NCBI RefSeq assembly: GCF_000712075.1
Contig: NZ_JONW01000005.1
Coordinates: 1,307,001 to 1,371,000 of the forward strand
Reading direction: 5' to 3'
DNA: 64,000 nucleotides
Origin: Caulobacter sp. UNC358MFTsu5.1
GTDB lineage: Bacteria; Pseudomonadota; Alphaproteobacteria; Caulobacterales; Caulobacteraceae
Shown: in pieces, positions 7,121-14,914 of the stretch
How positions within the stretch are numbered: the stretch's first letter is position 1
How the letters are laid out: each line of letters opens with the position of its first letter
Position numbers and translations under genes: made by a program
The notes under the pieces: model-generated
The model's input: the letters and a program-made list of their open reading frames with translations, nothing else
What the model was told of the DNA's origin: nothing
The model's database searches: none

Positions 7121-7849
7121 ATGGCCAATCGCAACGGCGCCGGCGCGCTGAAGCTCGACGCCGACAAGGTGGTGCTGACGCTGGATCACCTGAAGGCCCG
7201 GGTGACCGAGCGGTTCCCGGCGTCCGGCCTGGCGGAGGTCTGCGACCAGCTGACGGCCGTGGCCCGGGTCACCGCCAGGCGGGCCCGGCGGCTGTCGCGG
7301 CCCTATCTGGGCCTGCGGACCCTGGTGGCCGTGATCGCGGTCCTGGCGCTCGGCGCGGAAGCCGCGCTGATCGGCCGGCTGGACTGGCTGGCCAGCCTGC
7401 GCAACGCCGGGGCCCTGAGCCTGGCCACCAGCCTGGAGCCGGCCGTCAACCTGCTGCTGCTGTCCGGCGCGGCGATCTGGTTCCTGGTGTCGCTGGAGTC
7501 GCGCTGGAAGCGTTCGCGGGTCCAGAAATCCCTGCACGAGCTGCGGTCGTTCGCCCACGTCATCGACATGCACCAGTTGACCAAGGACCCGACCCTGGTG
7601 CTGGGCCCGCGCACGGCCTCGTCGCCCGCCCGCGAGATGAGCCGCTTCCAGCTGGCCCGCTACCTGGACTACTGCGCCGAGATGCTGGCCCTGACCGCCA
7701 AGCTGGCGGCGCTCTACGCCGGCGAGACCAACGACCCGGTGATCGTCGCCGCCGTCAACGACATCGAGACCCTGACCTCGGACCTGGGCCGCAAGATCTG
7801 GCAGAAGATCATGATCCTGGGCCAGCTGGACGAAAGCCGGGCGGGCTGA
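7121..7849 (+). CDS. Conserved-type membrane protein of unknown function with two hydrophobic helices
   Basis: I do not recognise this 242-residue protein. It has a soluble N-terminus of about 65 residues, a first helix near residues 66-86 (LRTLVAVIAVLALGAEAALI), a second near 108-127 (NLLLLSGAAIWFLVSLESRW), then a basic, helical cytoplasmic-looking C-terminal half of about 115 residues ending LGRKIWQKIMILGQLDESRAG. The GGGGG-containing leader gives a plausible ribosome site before the ATG. It is divergent from a thioesterase across a shared palindrome and lies 44 bases upstream of the DNA ligase gene, so it could be co-transcribed with that gene. No enzymatic motif is seen. Confidence 0.75.
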   Translation: MANRNGAGALKLDADKVVLTLDHLKARVTERFPASGLAEVCDQLTAVARVTARRARRLSRPYLGLRTLVAVIAVLALGAEAALIGRLDWLASLRNAGALSLATSLEPAVNLLLLSGAAIWFLVSLESRWKRSRVQKSLHELRSFAHVIDMHQLTKDPTLVLGPRTASSPAREMSRFQLARYLDYCAEMLALTAKLAALYAGETNDPVIVAAVNDIETLTSDLGRKIWQKIMILGQLDESRAG

Positions 7850-7893
7850 AGTCCGCGACTTGAACCGAAGCGCAAGCGCGACATTTCTTTCCC

Positions 7894-9498
7894 ATGCGCG
7901 CCTTCGCCCATCTTCTCGACCGGCTGTCCCTGACCAGCTCGCGCAACGCCAAGCTGACCCTGATCAAGGACTTCCTGGCGGAGACGCCCGATCCCGAGCG
8001 CGGCTGGGTGCTGGCGGCCCTGACCGGGGCGCTGTCGTTCAACGCGGCCAAGCCGGCCTTCATCCGCAAGGCGGTCGAGAGCCGGATGGACGCCCAGCTG
8101 TTCGCCTGGTCCTACGACTATGTCGGCGACCTGGCCGAGACCGTCGCCCTGGTCTGGCCGGAGAAGCCCGGGGCCAACCGCGAACCCGATCTGTCCGAAG
8201 TGGTCGAGAGCCTGCGCACCGCCTCGCGGGCCGAGGTTCAGCGGCTGATCGAGGGCTGGCTGGACGCCCTGGACGCCGACGGACGCTGGGCCCTGCTGAA
8301 GCTGATGACGGGCGGCCTGCGGGTCGGCGTCTCCGCGCGGCTGGCCAAGCAGGCCTGCGCCGACTTCGGCCAGGTGGAGATCGGCCAGGTCGAGGAGGTC
8401 TGGCACGCCATGGCCCCGCCCTACGGCGACCTGTTCGCCTGGCTGGAGGGGCGGTCCGAACAGCCCTCGCCCGACGCGCCGGGCCGCTTCCGGCCGGTGA
8501 TGCTGGCCCAGGCGATCGACGAGGCCGTCGACTTCGCCAAGCTGGACCCCGCCGACTACGCCGCCGAATGGAAGTGGGACGGCATCCGCGTCCAGGCGGT
8601 CAGCGAGCGGGGCGAGAAGCGCCTCTACACCCGCACCGGCGACGACATCTCGGCGACCTTCCCCGATGTGGTCGAGGCCCTGACCTTCGAAGGGGCGATC
8701 GACGGCGAGCTGCTGGTGATGCGCGACGGCGCGGTGGCCAGCTTCGGCGACCTGCAGCAGCGGCTGAACCGCAAGACGGTGGACGCCAAGCAGCTGCAGG
8801 CCTTCCCCGCCGGCATCCGCGCCTACGACCTGCTGCTGGACGGCGAGACCGACCTGCGCGGCCTGCCGTTCGCCGAGCGGCGGAAGCGACTGGAAGCGTT
8901 CGTGGCGAAAGCCGCCAGCCCGCGCATCGACCTGTCGCCGATCCGGCCGTTCGCGACCTGGGACGAGTTGGCCGCCCTGCGCGCCGCCCCGCCGGCGGGC
9001 GACCCCGTCATCGCCGAAGGCCTGATGCTCAAGCGCTGGGACAGCGTCTACGAGCCGGGCCGCCCCAAGGGGCCGTGGTTCAAGTGGAAGCGCGATCCCC
9101 GCCTGATCGACGCGGTGCTGATGTACGCCCAGCGCGGCCACGGCAAGCGGTCCAGCTTCTACTCCGACTACACCTTCGGGGTCTGGCGCGAGGACGAGAC
9201 GGGGACGCGCCATCTGACCCCCGTCGGCAAGGCCTATTTCGGCTTCACCGACGAGGAGCTGAAGCAGATCGACAAGTTCGTGCGCGACCACACGGTCGAG
9301 CGCTTCGGGCCGGTGCGCTCGGTGCGGGCCGACCTGGAGTTCGGCCTGGTCTTCGAGGTGGCCTTCGAGGGGCTGCAGCGCTCGACCCGCCACAAGTCCG
9401 GCGTGGCCATGCGCTTCCCCCGCATCAACCGCATCCGCTGGGACAAGCCCTCGCGCGAGGCCGACGAACTGGCCACCCTGGAGCGGATGCTGGATTGA
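7894..9498 (+). CDS. ATP-dependent DNA ligase (ligase-associated repair type)
   Basis: This enzyme seals DNA nicks using ATP through a lysyl-adenylate. The 534-residue protein has an alpha-helical N-terminal DNA-binding domain (about 1-200) and an adenylation domain with nucleotidylated Lys227 in the motif KWDGIRVQ. Motif III-like DGELLVM follows, then EGLMLKRWDS and GPWFKWKRDP (motifs IV-V) and a C-terminal OB fold. The length and N-terminal domain fit the LigC/cisplatin-damage-associated bacterial family rather than LigD, since no polymerase or phosphoesterase domain is attached. Its usual partner exonuclease is at 4553. It probably supplements the essential NAD-dependent ligase. Confidence 0.9.
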   Translation: MRAFAHLLDRLSLTSSRNAKLTLIKDFLAETPDPERGWVLAALTGALSFNAAKPAFIRKAVESRMDAQLFAWSYDYVGDLAETVALVWPEKPGANREPDLSEVVESLRTASRAEVQRLIEGWLDALDADGRWALLKLMTGGLRVGVSARLAKQACADFGQVEIGQVEEVWHAMAPPYGDLFAWLEGRSEQPSPDAPGRFRPVMLAQAIDEAVDFAKLDPADYAAEWKWDGIRVQAVSERGEKRLYTRTGDDISATFPDVVEALTFEGAIDGELLVMRDGAVASFGDLQQRLNRKTVDAKQLQAFPAGIRAYDLLLDGETDLRGLPFAERRKRLEAFVAKAASPRIDLSPIRPFATWDELAALRAAPPAGDPVIAEGLMLKRWDSVYEPGRPKGPWFKWKRDPRLIDAVLMYAQRGHGKRSSFYSDYTFGVWREDETGTRHLTPVGKAYFGFTDEELKQIDKFVRDHTVERFGPVRSVRADLEFGLVFEVAFEGLQRSTRHKSGVAMRFPRINRIRWDKPSREADELATLERMLD

Positions 9499-9556
9499 TC
9501 TTCAAATTCGGCTCATCTCGAAACGGTCAAGCTTGAGCCAAACTTGACAATAGACC

Positions 9557-10843
9557 CTAGTGGCCGCCCCCGACGCCCTCCAGGGCCGGCGCGCCGGAGC
9601 CCGCGTGGAACATCCGGCCCCGCTCGGTGATCAGCACGGCGACCAGGCCGGCCAGGCCGAAGCCGGCGAAGCCCAGGGTCAAGGGCACGGTGGTGCCGTC
9701 GAACAGCTGGCCGATCCAGAAGCCGAACAGCGCTCCGCCGATCGTGGTGATGAAGCCCTGCACCGAGGCGGCCGTGCCGGCCAGGTGGCCCAGCGGCTCC
9801 ATGGCGATCGCCCCGAAGTTCGACATCACCATGCCGAAGCAGAACATCATGCCCGCCTGCAGCAGGGAGAAGGTCCAGAGGGTCTCGTGGCCGCTCACGG
9901 CGACCAGGGCGTGGACCACCGCGAAGCCGAGATAGCCCATCAGCGAGACGTGCGAGACCAGGCGCATGCCCAGGCGCTCGACGATGTGCGAGTTGAGCAG
10001 GGACGAGACCGCGATGCCGCCGGCGATGGCCGCGAAGATCAGGGTGAACAGCTTGCCCGCGCCCAGCACGTCGACGAACACCTGCTGGGCCGAGTTGAGG
10101 AAGCCGAACAGTCCGCCCAGCACCAGGGTGGCGGCCAGGGTGTAGCCCACGGCGATCCGGTTGGTCAGGCACACCTTGAAGGCCGCCAGCACGGGTCCGA
10201 TCTCCAGGGGCGTGCGGTCTTCCGGATGCAGGGTCTCGGGCAGCTTGACCCACGACCAGGCGATCACCGCCAGGCCGAAGATCGCCAGCACGCCGAACAC
10301 CCACGGCCAGGGCGCGACCAGCAGGATGGCCTGGCCCACCGAGGGGGCGATGATCGGCACGCCCAGGAAGACGATGAACGACAGCGACATCACCCGCGCC
10401 ATCTGCCGGCCGCTGTAGCAGTCGCGGACGATCGACACCGACAGCACGCGCGTGGCGGCCGCGCCCACGCCGCACAGGGCGCGGGCGATCAGCAGCATCG
10501 GGAACGAGGTCGCGAAGGCGCACAGGGCGGCGAAGACGACATAGAGCGACAGCCCGACCAGCAGCACCGGCTTGCGGCCGTAGCGGTCGGCCAGGGGGCC
10601 GTAGACGATCTGGGCCGCGCCGAAGCCCAGCAGGTAGGCGGTCAGGATCCACTGCCGCTCGTTGTCGGTCGCCACGCCCAGGGCGTGTCCGATCTGCGGC
10701 ATGGCCGGCAGCATCGAGTCGATGGCCAGGGCGTTGGTGGCCATCATCGCCGCGATCAGGGCGACGAATTGGCCGAACCCCATGCCTGGGTGTGGGCCGG
10801 GGCGGATTGCGGCGGGACTGGACGACATGACGCTCTTCTTCAC
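9557..10843 (-). CDS. Bcr/CflA-family multidrug efflux MFS transporter
   Basis: An inner-membrane drug/proton antiporter of the major facilitator superfamily. The 428-residue protein has the 12-helix layout. It opens with the Bcr/CflA signature region LALIDSMLPAMPQIGHALG (as ALAIDSMLPAMPQIG), contains the loop 2-3 motif GPLADRYGRKPVLL, and the helix 5 stretch VGAAATRVLSVSIVRDCYSG typical of this family. The start ATG at 10843 is followed by a short basic N-terminus, and a downstream Met before the first helix is possible. Substrate range is unknown. It is convergent with the ligase gene, with about 60 bases between them. Confidence 0.85.
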   Translation of the reverse strand: MKKSVMSSSPAAIRPGPHPGMGFGQFVALIAAMMATNALAIDSMLPAMPQIGHALGVATDNERQWILTAYLLGFGAAQIVYGPLADRYGRKPVLLVGLSLYVVFAALCAFATSFPMLLIARALCGVGAAATRVLSVSIVRDCYSGRQMARVMSLSFIVFLGVPIIAPSVGQAILLVAPWPWVFGVLAIFGLAVIAWSWVKLPETLHPEDRTPLEIGPVLAAFKVCLTNRIAVGYTLAATLVLGGLFGFLNSAQQVFVDVLGAGKLFTLIFAAIAGGIAVSSLLNSHIVERLGMRLVSHVSLMGYLGFAVVHALVAVSGHETLWTFSLLQAGMMFCFGMVMSNFGAIAMEPLGHLAGTAASVQGFITTIGGALFGFWIGQLFDGTTVPLTLGFAGFGLAGLVAVLITERGRMFHAGSGAPALEGVGGGH

Positions 10844-10929
10844 GGGCCGGACGCCGAAGCGCCGGCGGGCGCGAGACGCGATGGTCGCGATATAGGTCAG
10901 GCTTGGCCGTCCGCCAAACGGGTCCGGGT

Positions 10930-11811
10930 CTAGGAGCCCATCTGGAACTGGATGCTCACCGTCTGGTCATCGCCGACCTTCGAGGCGCCTTCCTGCGACT
11001 GCCCCACGCTGGCCACCCGCAGCAGCGGCTGCGAACCGGGCTGGGCGGGCGGCGCGTTGCGCAGGACGCCCAGGGCGGGCTGAGCGGTGGTCAGGGCCTG
11101 ATGGAAGGCCGCCGCCCGGCGCAGGGCCAGGCTGGCCGCCTGCTGCCCCTCGGCGCTGAACGCGTCGAGATTGGTCTGGGCCACGACATTGACGACCGAC
11201 AGCTTGGGTCCCTCGTCCTCGCAGCCCGCGCCAGGAGCGACGCCGTAGCCCAGGCAGGGAAGGCGCTTCATCAGGACCTGGGCCACGTCGCCGGCGATGC
11301 GCCGGCCGTCGGCCGACAGGTCGGCCGTTCCCGGCGAGAACAGCTGGTCGGCCCGGAAGGCCAGGGAGCCGCCGGAGGGGTCGCTGGCCAGCGCCACCTT
11401 CATGTCGCGCAGATCGGCATCCAGCGATTGCATCAGCAGCTTCTGGGCGTCGGCGACCGAAGCGGTCGGCGCGCCGGCCTTGGGCGGCGAGAAGCCGAAG
11501 CAGCGACGCTCGCCCGCCGCGCCCGCGCCGGTCTCCGACAGGGCGGTCTCGGGCAGGCACACCACCTGGGCCTTGTAGTCGATCTCGATGTCGGCCGTCT
11601 TGGGCTGGAGGTTCGCGGTCGTCTGCAGCAGGGCCGCCGTCTCCGGATGCTTGGCCGCGGTCAGCTTGGCGGTCGTCGAGCGGAACTCGAAGGCGAAATA
11701 GCTGAGCATGATGATGAAGATGAAGATCACCCCCACCATCATGTCGGTCATCGAGACGTAGTAGCTTTCGCCTTCCTCGACATCGACGGTCCGGCCGCGC
11801 TTGCGCCCCAT
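10930..11811 (-). CDS. MotB/OmpA-like membrane protein, partner of the MotA/ExbB-like gene
   Basis: A 293-residue protein with one N-terminal membrane helix (residues 20-43, MTDMMVGVIFIFIIMLSYFA) that carries Asp23, positioned like the proton-binding Asp of MotB. The C-terminal periplasmic domain is OmpA/MotB-like (LFSPGTADLSADGRRIAGDV, about 157-175). Four cysteines at 85, 104, 186 and 197 could form two disulfides, which is unusual for MotB. Its ATG shares one base with the stop of the preceding gene (TGATG), so the pair is translationally coupled. The helix resembles ZorB of Zorya systems, but no other Zorya gene is present. Function is unknown; a proton-driven stator-like complex is inferred. 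Confidence 0.75.
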   Translation of the reverse strand: MGRKRGRTVDVEEGESYYVSMTDMMVGVIFIFIIMLSYFAFEFRSTTAKLTAAKHPETAALLQTTANLQPKTADIEIDYKAQVVCLPETALSETGAGAAGERRCFGFSPPKAGAPTASVADAQKLLMQSLDADLRDMKVALASDPSGGSLAFRADQLFSPGTADLSADGRRIAGDVAQVLMKRLPCLGYGVAPGAGCEDEGPKLSVVNVVAQTNLDAFSAEGQQAASLALRRAAAFHQALTTAQPALGVLRNAPPAQPGSQPLLRVASVGQSQEGASKVGDDQTVSIQFQMGS

Positions 11812-12560
11812 CAAACCGCGCCCACGCGGGCGGGCTTGCCGGCCAGGGCCGCCTCGATGCGGCCCAGGACGGCCAGCTGCTCCAGCATCACCTTCTCGGG
11901 CGGGGCGAAGCGCACGCAGGCGTCCAGCAGCGCGAAGAAGTGGGCCTCCTGCGCCTCGATGGCCTGCCGGCGGCGGCGCGCGGCCAGCCGCAGGATGATC
12001 GAGGCCAGCACCCCGGCGATCGAGGTCCAGAACTTGGTGGCGGCGATGGTGAGCAGATTGATCAGCGCGCCCTGCATGGCCGCGCCGCCGCCGCTCATGG
12101 CCGAGGTCGCCTCGGTCAGGGCCGCGACGATGCCCATGAAGGTGATCACCAGGCCGATCGCCACCATGATGTTGGCCCACCATTCCAGGGTGCGGGCCGG
12201 GGTGTCGGCGAGCTCGAAGGCGTCGGAGGCGTGGATGGAGGCCGCCAGGCGTCCGTCCTCGGTCGGGGTCAGCTGGCTGCGATAGTGCGCCCAGCCCAGT
12301 TCGAGGACGGGATGGGCGATGCCGCCCAGGTGCTTGTCGATCGCCTCGAAGGTTTCGGCGAAGGCCTTCTGGCGATCGCCGCGCAGGTCGTCGAGCAGGT
12401 CGGCGCGACGGCGCAGGTCGTTCATCAGCGGCGTGTATTCGAAATGTCCGGACTGGAAGATCAGCCCCACGGCGAACACCAGGATGGCCCCGGCCATCAG
12501 GAGCGCGGCGCCAGGCATGCTGAACACCGCGACTACGAACGACGTCACCGGATCGTGCAT
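11811..12560 (-). CDS. MotA/TolQ/ExbB-like proton-channel protein
   Basis: This 249-residue protein has three predicted membrane helices: about 7-35, 128-149 and 164-194. A helical cytoplasmic segment of about 90 residues lies between the first two, and a basic C-terminal tail follows. The last two helices carry the small-residue and Thr-rich pattern (GALINLLTIAATKFWTSIAG) seen in MotA/ExbB pores. The ATG at 12560 was preferred over a very long in-frame upstream extension that is only antisense shadow of the aminotransferase gene. With the next gene it forms a two-component stator-like unit. It is far shorter than Zorya ZorA, lacking the long coiled-coil tail. Confidence 0.75.
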   Translation of the reverse strand: MHDPVTSFVVAVFSMPGAALLMAGAILVFAVGLIFQSGHFEYTPLMNDLRRRADLLDDLRGDRQKAFAETFEAIDKHLGGIAHPVLELGWAHYRSQLTPTEDGRLAASIHASDAFELADTPARTLEWWANIMVAIGLVITFMGIVAALTEATSAMSGGGAAMQGALINLLTIAATKFWTSIAGVLASIILRLAARRRRQAIEAQEAHFFALLDACVRFAPPEKVMLEQLAVLGRIEAALAGKPARVGAV

Positions 12561-12622
12561 CTGAACCTTCGAATCAACCTCCGGCCACAATACCCCGGGG
12601 TGAGGCCGGAATGGGGCGGAGT

Positions 12623-13783
12623 TTAACCGTTGAAGGCGCGGATCGAGTCGATGATGCGCTGCTGGTCGCCTTCCGCCAGGTACGGATGCATCGGCAGGGC
12701 CAGCACGGTCTCGGCCTTGGCCTCGGTCACCGGCAGGCCGCCGGCCCCGCGCGGGAAGTCGGCGTAGGGCGCCTGCACGTGCATCGGCACCGGATAATAG
12801 ACCGCCGTCGGGATGCCCTGGGTCTTCAGATGGGCGGCCAGGCCGTCGCGGTTGTCGTGCTCGATCACGTACTGGGCCCAGACCGAGACGCCGCCGTCGA
12901 TGACCTTGGGCGTGGCGATCACCGCCCCCTTCAGGCCCTCGGCGTAGCGGTTCGCCACGACCTGCCGCAGGTCGATCTCCTCCTGGAAGATGGCCAGCTT
13001 CTCGATCAGGATCGCCGCCTGGATCGTGTCCAGCCGCGAGTTCATGCCGATGCGGGTGTTCAGGTACTTGGTGTCGTGGTCGAAGGTGCGGCCGACCAGG
13101 TCGGGGGCCACGGCCTTGCCGTGCACCCGGAAGCTGTCCATCAGGTCCCACAGGTCCTGGTCGTTGGTCAGCACCGCGCCGCCGTCGCCGTAGCAGCCCA
13201 GGGGCTTGGCCGGGAAGAAGCTGGTGGTGGCCACGTCGGCCCAGTGCAGCGGATGCTTGCCGTCCAGGGTGCAGCCGAAGCCCTGGGCGCTGTCGGAGAC
13301 CAGCTTCAGGCCTTCGCGGTCGCAGATGGCCTTGATCGCCGGATAGTCGGCGGGCTGGCCGAACAGGTCGACGGCGATCACCACCTTGGGGGTCAGCTGG
13401 CCCTGCGCCTTCACGCCGGCGATCGCCGCTTCCAGCTTGGCCGGATCGAGGTTGAAGGTGTCGGGCAGCACGTCGACGAACACCGGCGTCGCCCCGACCC
13501 ACGGCACGACTTCCGGCGTGGCGGCGAAGGTGAACGACGGGCAGAACACCGCGTCGCCCGGACCCACGCCCCAGGCCATCAGCGGCAGGGCGATGGCGTC
13601 GGTGCCGTTGGCGCAGGACAGGGCCAGCTTGGCCTGGCCGAACGCCGCCAGCTTGACCTCGAACTCGCGCACCTGCGGGCCCATCACATAGGCGCCGCTG
13701 TCGAGGACGGCGGCGATCGCCGCGTCGATCTTGGCGCGGATCCGGCGCTGCTGCGCGGCGAGGTCGATGAAGGACATGCTCAT
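12623..13783 (-). CDS. DegT/DnrJ/EryC1/StrS-family sugar aminotransferase (WbpE/WlbC-like)
   Basis: A PLP-dependent enzyme that transfers an amino group to a keto-sugar nucleotide, probably UDP- or dTDP-linked, for LPS or glycan synthesis. The 386-residue protein starts FIDLAAQQRRIRAKIDAAI and has the internal aldimine Lys193 in SFFPAKPLGCYGDGGA. Other family marks are CANGTDAIALPL near residue 57 and DSAQGFG for the PLP-stacking region. I took the ATG at 13783; an ATG six bases downstream is equally possible. The closest functional type by eye is the 3-amino-sugar WbpE/WlbC group. No matching dehydrogenase or acetyltransferase is adjacent. Confidence 0.85.
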   Translation of the reverse strand: MSMSFIDLAAQQRRIRAKIDAAIAAVLDSGAYVMGPQVREFEVKLAAFGQAKLALSCANGTDAIALPLMAWGVGPGDAVFCPSFTFAATPEVVPWVGATPVFVDVLPDTFNLDPAKLEAAIAGVKAQGQLTPKVVIAVDLFGQPADYPAIKAICDREGLKLVSDSAQGFGCTLDGKHPLHWADVATTSFFPAKPLGCYGDGGAVLTNDQDLWDLMDSFRVHGKAVAPDLVGRTFDHDTKYLNTRIGMNSRLDTIQAAILIEKLAIFQEEIDLRQVVANRYAEGLKGAVIATPKVIDGGVSVWAQYVIEHDNRDGLAAHLKTQGIPTAVYYPVPMHVQAPYADFPRGAGGLPVTEAKAETVLALPMHPYLAEGDQQRIIDSIRAFNG

Positions 13784-13930
13784 GGGCGGCGCTCTTAGAG
13801 GCGGATCGGCTCGGTTTCGAGCCAATTGATGTAACGGAGTGTTTCCACAGGACGAAGCGATACCGAGCGGGGAACGCGTCTTCGGCGTGGTTCGTTGACG
13901 GGTCGGCGCGGGGGCGCCATCGAGAGAGTC

Positions 13931-14914
13931 ATGCAGACCAAGCCGAGCCTGATCCCCGCCGACGCCACGCTCCCCTCCCTCGCCAATGTGAAAGCCGACG
14001 AGACGATGTTCGGGCATTTCCTCGACTGGCTGGGCAAGCTGGCGGTGAACCTGGTGGTCGCCACCCTGATCCTGGTCGTCACCTTCTGGGTGGCCGGCTG
14101 GCTGGCGGGCGTGGCCCGGCGCGCCCTGGGCCGGGTGCATCGCAAGAACCCCGACCCGACCCTGGAGAGCTTCGTCTCGTCCCTGGTGCGCTACGCCGTG
14201 GTGGCCGTGGGCCTGGTGGCGGTGCTGCAGCAGCTGGGCGTGCAGGCCACCTCGATCATCGCCGTGCTGGGCGCGGCCTCCCTGGCCATCGGCCTGGCCC
14301 TGCAGGGCGCGCTGTCGAACGTGGCGGCCGGGGTGATGATCCTGCTGTTCCGGCCCTACAAGGTGGGCGACGTGATCGAGACCTCGAGCCGCAACGGCAC
14401 GGTCAAGTCGCTGGACCTGCTGTTCACCGAGATCGCCACGCCCGACAACGTCAAGGTGATGATCCCCAACAGCAAGGTGTTCGGCGACGTCATCCTCAAC
14501 TACTCGACCCACCGCAATCGCCGCGCCGACGTGGTGTTCAAGGTGCCGCTGAAGACCGACCTGGTCACGGTGCTGCAGAAGATGCGCGAGCGGGCCGAGG
14601 GCGATCCGCGGGTGCGCAAGGACCCGGCGGTGATGATCGAGGTCGTGGACCTCAGCGAGGCCTTCGCCCAGGCCGCGATCCGCGTCTGGACGGCCAAGGA
14701 GGACTACGGCCCGGTCAAGACCGACCTGATGCTGGCCGCCCACCTGTGGGCCGAGGACCCGACGCGGGAGCTGCCGCCGCCGCGCAAGTCCAAGGCCCCC
14801 GACCCGTCGCCGGCCATGCCCGGCGACGCCGGGCATCACCTGTTCAGGTTGCCAAAGCCTCGGAGAGGTCGGCAATCAGGTCCTCGCAGTCCTCGATCCC
14901 CACCGACAGCCTGA
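13931..14914 (+). CDS. MscS-family small-conductance mechanosensitive channel
   Basis: An inner-membrane channel that opens under membrane tension to release solutes during osmotic downshock. The 327-residue protein has three membrane helices in the first half. The pore helix shows the Ala/Gly-rich pattern VLGAASLAIGLALQGALSNVAAG split across residues about 108-130, then FRPYKVGDVIE, the beta-domain signature. IPNSKVFGDVILNYS marks the end of the cytoplasmic beta domain. The last 70 bases run past the 3' end of the convergent gene at 14844, so the proline/arginine-rich C-terminus (RGRQSGPRSPRSPPTA) is unlike the family and may be an extension gained by loss of an earlier stop. Confidence 0.85.
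   Translation: MQTKPSLIPADATLPSLANVKADETMFGHFLDWLGKLAVNLVVATLILVVTFWVAGWLAGVARRALGRVHRKNPDPTLESFVSSLVRYAVVAVGLVAVLQQLGVQATSIIAVLGAASLAIGLALQGALSNVAAGVMILLFRPYKVGDVIETSSRNGTVKSLDLLFTEIATPDNVKVMIPNSKVFGDVILNYSTHRNRRADVVFKVPLKTDLVTVLQKMRERAEGDPRVRKDPAVMIEVVDLSEAFAQAAIRVWTAKEDYGPVKTDLMLAAHLWAEDPTRELPPPRKSKAPDPSPAMPGDAGHHLFRLPKPRRGRQSGPRSPRSPPTA

Noticed and set aside
10930-12560. Complete Zorya anti-phage system
   Set aside because: Only ZorA/ZorB-like genes are seen. The ZorA-like protein lacks the long tail, and no ZorC, ZorD or ZorE candidate is adjacent.
13808-13823. GGCTCG-GTTT-CGAGCC hairpin near the aminotransferase start as a terminator
   Set aside because: It lies between divergent starts (aminotransferase and MscS), so no transcript ends there; the 6-bp stem is short and may be chance.
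13784-14875. Long N-terminal extension of the sugar aminotransferase
   Set aside because: The extra 360 residues are an antisense shadow of the MscS gene; the family starts at the FIDLAAQQ segment.
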